From NCBI GenBank assembly GCA_045596485.1, contig JAZOCL010000083.1, positions 1 to 10,379 on the forward strand: a stretch of 10,379 nt of DNA, in the 5' to 3' direction. Origin of the DNA: SIG440 sp045596485 (GTDB lineage: Bacteria > Bacillota > Clostridia > Monoglobales > Monoglobaceae). The translations under genes were made by a program, and so were the position numbers. Below are positions 1 to 5,808 of the stretch, piece by piece (the first letter of the stretch is position 1; each line of letters opens with the position of its first letter). The notes under the pieces were generated by a model. That model was given only the letters and a program-made list of their open reading frames with translations, was not told the DNA's origin and searched no databases.

Positions 1-353
1 CCGCCTCTGATTTCAACAATAACGTTTTTGTCGTCGTTGGGGTCCTTGGGGAGAAGCAAAATCTTAAGCTCGCCTTCAATCCTTTCAATATTTGCCTTTG
101 CTTCAGAAATCTCGTCCTGAAGCATTTCCTTGAAATCTTTATCGGTTTCGGGGTCGTCAATCATTTCTCTTGCGTCCTCGATGGTGGTCATATTCATTTT
201 GTATTCACGGTATTTCTCCACAATGGGAGTCATATCGGAATGCTCCTTACACAGCTTGCGCCAGTTGTCCATATCCGCCATAACCTGGGGATCGCTGATT
301 CTCGCTGCCAGCTCATCGTACTGTTTTTCTATAAATGATAACTTGTCAAACAT
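1..353 (-). CDS. prfA: Peptide chain release factor 1 (RF1), N-terminal part, cut by window edge
   Basis: RF1 recognises UAA and UAG in the ribosomal A site and triggers peptide release. Only the first 117 residues are visible, beginning MFDKLSFIEKQYDEL. They cover the helical N-terminal domain and the start of the core, ending in LLLPKDPNDDKNVIVEIRGG, the stretch that in class I factors runs into the GGTGGDEA segment. The KLLLLPKDPNDDKN-type wording is typical of RF1 and not RF2. The stop-recognition PxT motif and the GGQ loop would lie outside the window, so RF1 identity rests on this N-terminal match. The ATG at 353 is preceded by GAGAGG about seven bases upstream. It lies 20 bp after the prfB stop with no terminator between, so it is probably the third cistron of secA-prfB-prfA. 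prfA is more often found near prmC, which cannot be checked here. Confidence 0.93.
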   Translation of the reverse strand, partial: MFDKLSFIEKQYDELAARISDPQVMADMDNWRKLCKEHSDMTPIVEKYREYKMNMTTIEDAREMIDDPETDKDFKEMLQDEISEAKANIERIEGELKILLLPKDPNDDKNVIVEIRG

Positions 354-373
354 AGTTTTTTCCTCTCGTTTTT

Positions 374-1493
374 TTACTTTTCAAGTTCACCGCGTGAAAG
401 TGCCGTAAGATATGCATTGATAAACCCGTCAAGGTCGCCGTCCATAACCGCTCCCGTATTGCCTGTTTCAAAGCTTGTGCGGTGGTCCTTTACCATACTG
501 TAAGGATGGAACACATATGAACGAATCTGGCTGCCCCAGCCGATTTCCATCTGAACGCCCTTCAGGTCCTCGATTTTTTCCTTTTGCTCACGCTCAGCAA
601 TTTCAACCAGCTTTGACTTCAGCATTTTCATCGCGGTCTCACGGTTTTTGTGCTGTGAGCGTTCATTCTGACAGGTAACAATAACACCTGTCGGAAGGTG
701 AGTTATGCGGATTGCCGACTCGGTTTTGTTGACGTGCTGACCGCCTGCACCGCTTGCACGGTAGGTGTCAACCTTCAAATCCTCGGGATTTATGTTGATT
801 TCAATGTCATCGTTGATTTCGGGCATAACATCAAGGGATGCAAAGGACGTGTGGCGTCTGCCCGATGAATCAAAGGGCGAAATTCGCACCAGACGGTGAA
901 CGCCCTTTTCGCACTTGGCATAGCCGTATGCATTAACGCCCTCAATCTGAAAGGTTACACTCTTTATGCCTGCTTCTTCGCCGTCCAGAAAATCAAGGGT
1001 TTCAACCTTAAAGCCACGGCGCTCTGCCCAGCGTGTATACATCCTGTAAAGCATCTCACACCAATCCTGAGCTTCGGTGCCGCCTGCCCCTGCGTGCAGG
1101 GTCAGAATTGCATTGTTGCCGTCATACTTGCCCGAAAGCAGGGTTTCAAGCTTCATTGCAGCAAGACTTTCTGAAAGCTCCTTAAAGCCTGTCTTAACCT
1201 CATCAAGAACACTAATGTCGTCCTCTTCGATAGCAAGTGCCACAAGGGTTGTAAGGTCATCCCACGACTCATAGAGTGCATTGTATCTTTCAACCTTGCT
1301 CTTGAGCCCTTTAATTCGCTGCAGAATTTTGCCTGCAGCTTCCATATCACCATAAAAATCAGGCTCCATTGTTTTTTTGTCGAGCTCGGAAATCTCCTCC
1401 ATGGTTTTTTCGATGTTAAAGTGAATCCCTCAAATCTGTAATATCTTTCTTCATTCCGTCAAGCTCAAGCTTGTATTCATCGAACTCTATCAC
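374..1493 (-). CDS. prfB: Peptide chain release factor 2 (RF2), expressed through a programmed +1 frameshift
   Basis: RF2 reads UGA and UAA and hydrolyses peptidyl-tRNA. The product is assembled from two frames. A GTG at 1493 (AAAGGA at 1503-1508, nine bases upstream) opens 25 codons starting MIEFDEYKLELDGMKK and ending in CTT (1419-1421). An in-frame TAA follows (1416-1418). Skipping one T joins to AAC at 1417-1415 and the 342-codon downstream frame, ending in TAA at 374-376. The joined protein is 372 residues, close to the E. coli 365. In the joined numbering the stop-recognition SPF falls at 205-207 and the catalytic GGQ at 250-252, exactly the E. coli numbers, which supports the join. Residue 246 is Ala, as in most bacteria, rather than the Thr of E. 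coli K-12. Starting at the ATG at 1402 would lose 30 conserved N-terminal residues. It lies 69 bp after secA and 20 bp before prfA. Confidence 0.95.
1415..1430 (-). promoter_or_regulatory. prfB +1 programmed frameshift site with UAA instead of UGA
   Basis: Read on the minus strand the codons are AGG GAT TCA CTT TAA C. This is the RF2 recoding arrangement: a Shine-Dalgarno-like AGGGA, a slippery CTT, then a stop followed by C. The E. coli site is AGG GGG TAT CTT TGA C, so the codon spacing is the same. Two things differ. The stop is TAA, which both RF1 and RF2 recognise, and the internal Shine-Dalgarno is weaker (AGGGAT in place of AGGGGG). The shift gives Leu25-Asn26 where E. coli has Leu-Asp. 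Frame continuity on both sides was checked codon by codon. Confidence 0.92.
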
Positions 1494-1532
1494 ATTTTCA
1501 CATCCTTTAAAGATATTTTTGTTAATTCTCTC

Positions 1533-1555
1533 AGCAGCGCAGCAAAAGCGCCGCT
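1533..1555 (-). other. Intergenic hairpin between secA and prfB
   Basis: The arms 1533-1540 and 1548-1555 form an 8-bp GC-rich stem with one G-U wobble in the minus-strand RNA and a 7-base loop. It starts 8 bp after the secA stop. No T-run follows on the minus strand, so it is not a standard intrinsic terminator. It could be a transcript-stabilising or processing hairpin that sets the ratio of SecA to RF2, which is inference. Confidence 0.45.
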
Positions 1556-1562
1556 CCCTGCA

Positions 1563-4319
1563 TCAGTCTTCGTTCTTGCCGAGACAGCAATGCTTATACT
1601 TTTTTCCGCTGCCGCAGGGACAGGGGTCGTGTCTGCCAATCTTTTCAGCCTTCACAACGGGCTTCTTTTGAACACTTCCGTCGCCGCCATGGTTTTCAGC
1701 AACAGGCTTTGCCACCTGCTTGCGTTCAATCTTCACCTCACGCTTCACACGGAAGAGAAATCTCACGGTATCCTCCTTTATGCCTGCAATCATATCGTCA
1801 AACATATCCATTGCCTCGAACTTGTATTCAACAACCGGGTCACGCTGTGCATATGCACGAAGGCCGATTCCCTGGCGGAGCTGCTCCATACTGTCGATAT
1901 GATCCATCCACTTTGAATCAACAACCCTGAGAAGCATCATACGTTCAATCTCACGCATCATATCACCAAAGGCTTCCTCAATCTTTGCATATTTTGCAAG
2001 CACTTTTTCGTTCAAATCTTCTGTGAGCGACTGAACAGTCATACGGTCAATCTCAATCTCCTCGAACTCAAAGGCATCAGGTTCCAGCTCGCCAAACACA
2101 TTTGTCATTCTCTCGCGGATTGTATCCCACATCCATTCCTCGGCATGGGGGGATTCGCCTGTGCTTGTTTTCACAATTTCACTGATAACACTTACCATCA
2201 TATTTTTGATGGTATCCTTGAGGTCAACACCGTCAAGCACCTCATCGCGCTGCTTGTAAATCATTTCTCGTTGCTGGTTGTTCACGTCGTCATAATTGAG
2301 AACGTGCTTTCTTATGTCAAAGTTATGACCCTCGACCCTTGCCTGAGCAACCTCGATTGTGTTGGAGAACAGCTTGCTGTCGATTGCCTCGTCCTCGCTC
2401 ATACCCACAGCTTCCATAATTCTGCTGATTCGGTCTCCTGCAAAGAGTCTCATTAAGTCATCTTCAAGGGACAGGAAGAATCTTGATTTTCCTGCATCGC
2501 CCTGACGGCCTGAACGTCCTCGGAGCTGATTGTCAATTCTTCGGCTTTCGTGACGCTCCGTGCCTATGATATAAAGACCGCCTGCCTCAAGAACCTCCTT
2601 CTGTTCGGGCTCAATTTCTGCCTTGTACTTTGCATTGAGCTCTCTGAAGGTTTTTCTTGCATTGAGAATTTCTTCGTCGTCGGTTTCGCCAAAGCCTGTT
2701 GCCTGAACAATCATTTCGGGGGCAAAGCCCATACGCTCCATCTCTGCCTTTGCAAGGAATTCTGCATTACCTCCAAGAACAATATCCGTTCCTCGACCTG
2801 CCATATTGGTCGCAATGGTAACAGCACCCTTTTTTCCTGCCTGAGCAACAATCTCTGCTTCCTTCTCGTGCATTTTTGCATTGAGAACGTTGTGCTTGAT
2901 TCCTTTGCGCTTCAGCATTGAGCTGAGCTTTTCAGACTTCTCGATTGAAACTGTGCCGATAAGAACGGGCTGCCCCTTCAGGTGAGCTGCTTCCACCTCG
3001 GCAATAACTGCGTTATACTTTCCGTTTTCGGTTTTATATATAATATCAGGAAGGTCCTCTCTCAAGAGAGGCTTGTTGGTTGGAATAACCACAACATCCA
3101 AACTGTAAATCTCGCGGAATTCATTCTCTTCGGTGAGGGCTGTACCTGTCATGCCCGAAAGCTTGTCGTAAAGACGGAAAAAATTCTGGAAGGTGATTGT
3201 GGCAAGCGTCTTGCTCTCGTTTTCAACAGTTACGCCTTCTTTAGCCTCAATTGCCTGATGCAAGCCGTCGCTGTAACGCCTTCCGAACATAAGACGACCT
3301 GTGAATTCGTCAACGATTATAATCTGACCATCCTTCACAACATATTCTTTGTCTCGCTTCATAACACCGTTTGCCTTGATTGCCTGGTTGATATGGTGAG
3401 AAATTGTTGCATTTTCGGGGTCGGTGAGATTTTCAATTCCGAAAGCCGACTCTGCCTTCTTTACACCACGGGGCGTAAGAATTGCGGTTTTTGCTTTTTC
3501 GTCAACAATGTAGTCAACATCGTTATATATCTCTTCGGCTTCAGCCTTGCTGTCGGTTTCAATAACCGCACGGCTGGTGAGAGTTTTTGCAAAGATATTT
3601 GCCTGTTCATAAAGAGCTGTTGACTTGTCACCCACTCCCGAAATAATCAAGGGGGTTCTTGCTTCGTCAATGAGAATGCTGTCAACCTCGTCCACAATGG
3701 CATAGCTGTGACCACGCTGAACCTTGTGCTCCTTGTAGGTAACCATATTGTCACGAAGATAGTCAAAACCCATTTCGTTGTTTGTGCCGTAGGTAATATC
3801 AGCAGCATAGGCTTCTCTTCGCTGAGCGTTATCCTTGTCGTGAACAATCAAACCAACGCTGAGCCCAAGAAAGTTATAGAGCTTTCCCATCCACTCGCTG
3901 TCACGCTTTGCCAGATAGTCGTTGACGGTAACAATATGGACTCCCTTACCCGAAAGTGCATTCAGGTATGCAGGAAGGGTTGCAACCAACGTTTTTCCTT
4001 CACCTGTTTTCATTTCAGAAATTCTGCCCTGATGCAAAACAATACCGCCGATAATCTGAACACGGAAATGCTTCATTCCCAGAACACGCCAAGCCGCCTC
4101 ACGGCAAACCGCAAATGCCTCGGGAAGAATATCGTCAAGAGTTTCGCCCATTGCAAGGCGCTCCTTGAACAAAGCAGTCATATCCCGAAGCTCACTGTCC
4201 GACTTTTGCTGCATCTGTTCTTCCAGAGCCAGAACACTGTCAACAATAGGGTCAATTCTCTTTAATTCTCTTTCGCTGTAAGTTCCTATAAATTTTTCAA
4301 TAATGCTCTTAAAACCCAT
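1563..4319 (-). CDS. secA: Protein translocase motor ATPase SecA
   Basis: SecA couples ATP hydrolysis to pushing unfolded preproteins through SecYEG at the cytoplasmic membrane. The 918-residue product has the full family length and order. Walker A MKTGEGKT is at 103-110 and the DEAD-type DEVD at 210-213, followed by the SecA signature region IDEARTPLIISG. VDEFTGR is at 336-342 after the preprotein cross-linking region, and the second nucleotide-binding fold has TNMAGRGTD at 504-512 and QLRGRSGRQGD at 598-608. The helical scaffold and wing domains follow. A linker of about 40 residues leads to the C-terminal zinc site CPCGSGKKYKHCC (Cys900, Cys902, Cys911, Cys912), which in studied SecA proteins helps bind SecB or ribosomes and phospholipid. 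The ATG at 4319 has GGAGGT about seven bases upstream. It is the first gene of the minus-strand operon with prfB and prfA. I saw no missing key residue. It would export the SLH protein encoded at 5809-8382. Confidence 0.98.
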   Translation of the reverse strand: MGFKSIIEKFIGTYSERELKRIDPIVDSVLALEEQMQQKSDSELRDMTALFKERLAMGETLDDILPEAFAVCREAAWRVLGMKHFRVQIIGGIVLHQGRISEMKTGEGKTLVATLPAYLNALSGKGVHIVTVNDYLAKRDSEWMGKLYNFLGLSVGLIVHDKDNAQRREAYAADITYGTNNEMGFDYLRDNMVTYKEHKVQRGHSYAIVDEVDSILIDEARTPLIISGVGDKSTALYEQANIFAKTLTSRAVIETDSKAEAEEIYNDVDYIVDEKAKTAILTPRGVKKAESAFGIENLTDPENATISHHINQAIKANGVMKRDKEYVVKDGQIIIVDEFTGRLMFGRRYSDGLHQAIEAKEGVTVENESKTLATITFQNFFRLYDKLSGMTGTALTEENEFREIYSLDVVVIPTNKPLLREDLPDIIYKTENGKYNAVIAEVEAAHLKGQPVLIGTVSIEKSEKLSSMLKRKGIKHNVLNAKMHEKEAEIVAQAGKKGAVTIATNMAGRGTDIVLGGNAEFLAKAEMERMGFAPEMIVQATGFGETDDEEILNARKTFRELNAKYKAEIEPEQKEVLEAGGLYIIGTERHESRRIDNQLRGRSGRQGDAGKSRFFLSLEDDLMRLFAGDRISRIMEAVGMSEDEAIDSKLFSNTIEVAQARVEGHNFDIRKHVLNYDDVNNQQREMIYKQRDEVLDGVDLKDTIKNMMVSVISEIVKTSTGESPHAEEWMWDTIRERMTNVFGELEPDAFEFEEIEIDRMTVQSLTEDLNEKVLAKYAKIEEAFGDMMREIERMMLLRVVDSKWMDHIDSMEQLRQGIGLRAYAQRDPVVEYKFEAMDMFDDMIAGIKEDTVRFLFRVKREVKIERKQVAKPVAENHGGDGSVQKKPVVKAEKIGRHDPCPCGSGKKYKHCCLGKNED

Positions 4320-4370
4320 TGGTTTACCTCCAAAACATCATACGAATCCATTTTAAATACAATTATCATT

Positions 4371-4399
4371 AGTATAGCACACTTTTGCAAATTACACAA
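4371..4399 (-). promoter_or_regulatory. Candidate sigma-A promoter of secA-prfB-prfA
   Basis: On the minus strand an extended -10 reads TGC-TATACT (TATACT at 4376-4371, TG at 4379-4378). A weak -35 TTGTGT lies at 4399-4394, 17 bp away. The predicted start near 4364 would leave an untranslated leader of about 45 bases before the secA ATG. An alternative pair, TTGCAA and GATAAT with 17-bp spacing, overlaps it slightly downstream, so the exact start is uncertain. Confidence 0.5.
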
Positions 4400-4493
4400 G
4401 TGTTCTTTGTAAATCTTAGGCAATATTTTGGAATAAATTTCATCCTTCCGACCATAATATATACAAAACACTTCACTCGAAAGGAAGATATGA

Positions 4494-4769
4494 ATGTTTG
4501 CAAGCCTTTCCGGCAATATTGCCACCGTCTGGGACAAGGTGGTAAGCCTCAAAAAGAAGCCTGATAAAACCTATGAAAAGCGCATAAACGAGCTGAAATC
4601 AAACATTGAACAAACCAGAACCGAAATGAACCGTGCAATGGAAAATTTCAACAACGTCACCGAGCCAAAGCTCATTGATTTTTATATTTACCGCATCCAG
4701 TCAGAGCAGACACGCTACGAACAGCTGATCTCGGAATATAAGACCATATACAGCCTGACGTCAGAATAA
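4494..4769 (+). CDS. Small DUF2508 (YaaL-like) protein
   Basis: A 91-residue, highly charged, mostly helical protein with no signal peptide or membrane segment. Residues 30-85 resemble the DUF2508/YaaL family known from Firmicutes, whose typical wording is an acidic or polar helix, then NFxxVTDPxLIDxYIY, then a second helix with QxRYxxLL. Here it reads NFNNVTEPKLIDFYIYRIQ and SEQTRYEQLI. The family has no established biochemical function; in Bacillus yaaL lies near recR and bofA. Here it stands alone, divergent from secA and convergent with the CBM9-like gene. The ATG at 4494 is chosen over the out-of-frame ATG at 4490 because only this frame stays open; AAGGAAG at 4481-4487 is well placed. 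A strong terminator follows the stop by three bases. Family assignment is from remembered motif wording, not a search. Confidence 0.75.
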   Translation: MFASLSGNIATVWDKVVSLKKKPDKTYEKRINELKSNIEQTRTEMNRAMENFNNVTEPKLIDFYIYRIQSEQTRYEQLISEYKTIYSLTSE

Positions 4770-4772
4770 CGC

Positions 4773-4810
4773 AAAATGCCTTCCCCTTTTGGGAGAAGGC
4801 ATTTTCTTTT
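4773..4810. terminator. Bidirectional intrinsic terminator between convergent genes
   Basis: AAAATGCCTTC plus CCC (4773-4786) pairs with GGG plus GAAGGCATTTT (4791-4805), giving 14 bp with a TTTT loop and a single bulged A at 4794. On the plus strand it continues into TTTT at 4807-4810, ending the DUF2508 transcript. On the minus strand the arm itself ends in TTTT, and the hairpin starts four bases past the CBM9-like stop, so it can serve both genes. Confidence 0.9.
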
Positions 4811-5393
4811 ATTCAATTGTCATTGTGCCAAAATATGAAGGAATATGAAAATCAGGCTTTTCACGGTTCACCATACACCAACAGCCATAATGAGGGAATT
4901 CGGTTTCGTCACCGCATTTGTATACATTCGCAGGGTGATCAAGACCAGTTTTGAACTCATAATCGGGAATATATTTTTTGATGAGCTCAAAGGGAACTGT
5001 ATAGTCCAAGGTCCAGTAATCTTCAAAGATTTCTGTCTTTATTTCAATCATCTCAATATCCTCAACCGTGAGAGGGGTTTTATCATATCTGTCTTTGCGG
5101 AAAGCAATATTTGCAACACCGTTTGCGTTCATTTCAAAATTGAAATATCTATCTGTGTGAACAGGGTCAAAATTCATAAACCACTCAAGGCAGCTGTCAT
5201 TGTTCACCAGTTCAAGATGCTTTGTTTTTGTGGCTCTGGGGTTCTTCTCGTATGCATCAAAATGTGCGTGAAAGCCCTTGTCGCTGTAAGTTGCGCAGAA
5301 AACAACCCTTGGGCAGTAGCCGTCTGGATTTACATAGTCCGTAATTGTGATTGTTGGAATATTCTCTGATCCTTTTTTCTTGATTTTATACAT
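4809..5393 (-). CDS. Cytosolic CBM9-like (carbohydrate-binding family 9-like) domain protein
   Basis: A 194-residue single-domain protein resembling the family 9 carbohydrate-binding-like module (CBM9_2 type). Recognisable parts are DSCLEWFMNFDP (a strand carrying the W/F pair), YFNFEMNANGV, RKDRY, and the W-x-L-x-x-x-VPF strand. The hallmark C-terminal block ANVYKCGDETEFPHYGCW is followed by PDFHIPSYFG close to the end. There is no signal peptide or membrane segment, so it should stay in the cytoplasm, unlike CBM9 modules attached to secreted xylanases. The ligand is unknown. The start is the ATG at 5393 with AAGGAGAG five bases upstream. The frame stays open to 5495, but that extension would cover the promoter and has no good ribosome site. 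It has its own promoter, so it appears to be monocistronic. Carbohydrate binding itself is not demonstrated. Confidence 0.82.
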   Translation of the reverse strand: MYKIKKKGSENIPTITITDYVNPDGYCPRVVFCATYSDKGFHAHFDAYEKNPRATKTKHLELVNNDSCLEWFMNFDPVHTDRYFNFEMNANGVANIAFRKDRYDKTPLTVEDIEMIEIKTEIFEDYWTLDYTVPFELIKKYIPDYEFKTGLDHPANVYKCGDETEFPHYGCWCMVNREKPDFHIPSYFGTMTIE

Positions 5394-5432
5394 AGTAACT
5401 CTCCTTTTATTTATCTGTTTATTTAAACCCCG

Positions 5433-5461
5433 ATTATGTAGAAATTTTAGTAGGGTATCAA
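5433..5461 (-). promoter_or_regulatory. Promoter of the CBM9-like gene
   Basis: On the minus strand TTGATA (5461-5456) and CATAAT (5438-5433) are separated by exactly 17 bp, each one mismatch from consensus. The predicted start near 5426 gives a leader of about 33 bases ending in the AAGGAGAG ribosome site. This supports the shorter start at 5393. Confidence 0.75.
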
Positions 5462-5480
5462 CTTTTGACATACTTAACTG

Positions 5481-5503
5481 AAAAAAGACATCCACAGGAT
5501 GTC
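5481..5503 (-). terminator. Intrinsic terminator of the tRNA-Arg gene
   Basis: On the minus strand GACATCC (5503-5497) and GGATGTC (5493-5487) form a 7-bp stem with a 3-base loop, followed by six Ts (5486-5481). It is flanked by an A-run on the tRNA side, so the stem can lengthen by A-U pairs. It starts four bases after the tRNA CCA end, leaving almost no trailer. Confidence 0.9.
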
Positions 5504-5507
5504 TTTT

Positions 5508-5584
5508 TGGTGCGCCGGGAGGGACTCGAACCCCCGACCTACTGGTTCGTAGCCAGTCACTCTATCCAGCTGAGCTACCGGCGC
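5508..5584 (-). tRNA. tRNA-Arg (anticodon ACG)
   Basis: The minus strand folds into a complete 77-base tRNA including an encoded CCA. The 7-bp acceptor stem is GCGCCGG (5584-5578) with CCGGCGC (5518-5512), discriminator A at 5511 and CCA at 5510-5508. The D arm carries GCTC/GAGT. The anticodon stem ACTGG/CCAGT encloses the loop CTACGAA, giving anticodon ACG, and the T arm contains GTTCGAGTC. ACG is normally edited to ICG by TadA, so it reads CGU, CGC and CGA. It has its own promoter and terminator. No integrase or duplicated tRNA 3' end is visible nearby, so it is not evidently used as an attachment site in this window. Confidence 0.98.
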
Positions 5585-5624
5585 ATATTGGACACGAATC
5601 TAATCCTGTCGCCAACGATTATTT

Positions 5625-5653
5625 ATTCTACCACACCTTTCCGAAAAAAGCAA
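5625..5653 (-). promoter_or_regulatory. Promoter of the tRNA-Arg gene
   Basis: On the minus strand TTGCTT (5653-5648) and TAGAAT (5630-5625) are spaced by 17 bp. Transcription would start near 5618, giving a 5' leader of about 34 bases for RNase P to remove. Confidence 0.72.
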
Positions 5654-5716
5654 GTGTTTTTTAAAATTTTTTCAGATTATTTTGAAAAGATTTGTGTTTC
5701 TCATTTTGTAACACTA

Positions 5717-5740
5717 TTGTAAATATTTTTTTATTTACAA
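5717..5740. promoter_or_regulatory. Inverted repeat overlapping the -35 of the SLH gene, possible operator
   Basis: TTGTAAATA (5717-5725) and its exact complement TATTTACAA (5732-5740) flank six Ts, making a 24-bp dyad. The right arm contains the -35 hexamer TTTACA at 5734-5739. A protein bound here would block the promoter. The region is very AT-rich, so chance is a real alternative, and no known regulator consensus was recognised. Confidence 0.35.
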
Positions 5741-5762
5741 CTTTGCTCAATTTTGCTATACT
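5734..5762 (+). promoter_or_regulatory. Promoter of the SLH-phosphodiester glycosidase gene
   Basis: TTTACA (5734-5739) and TATACT (5757-5762) are spaced by 17 bp, with TG at 5754-5755 giving an extended -10. The start near 5769 gives a leader of about 40 bases with AGGAAG at 5794-5799 ahead of the ATG at 5809. Confidence 0.78.
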
Positions 5763-5808
5763 TGTAGATGTATTTATTTCGACAAATTTTCACAGGAAGT
5801 GTTATAAT

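Noticed and set aside
374..1402. prfB as a simple ORF starting at the ATG at 1402
   Set aside because: It would lack the conserved first 30 residues. The GTG-initiated 25-codon frame plus +1 shift restores E. coli numbering for SPF and GGQ.
2982..3623. Long open frame antisense to secA (213 codons), and a similar one at 3708-4265
   Set aside because: Both lie fully opposite conserved secA coding sequence, are rich in Cys/Phe/Asn/Leu as expected of shadow frames, and show no recognisable family.
4428..4458. Promoter for the DUF2508 gene (TTGGAA and CATAAT)
   Set aside because: The spacer is 19 bp and the -35 match is weak; in this AT-rich stretch it is not convincing.
5394..5495. N-terminal extension of the CBM9-like protein to an ATG at 5495
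   Set aside because: It runs through the gene's own promoter and into the tRNA terminator. The ATG at 5393 has a proper AAGGAGAG site.
5508..5584. tRNA-Arg as a genomic island attachment site
   Set aside because: No integrase and no second copy of the tRNA 3' end is visible in the window; both flanks look like ordinary chromosomal genes.
5692..5808. Upstream start at 5692 for the SLH protein
   Set aside because: It covers the promoter and dyad. The ATG at 5809 begins a canonical signal peptide with a ribosome site upstream.
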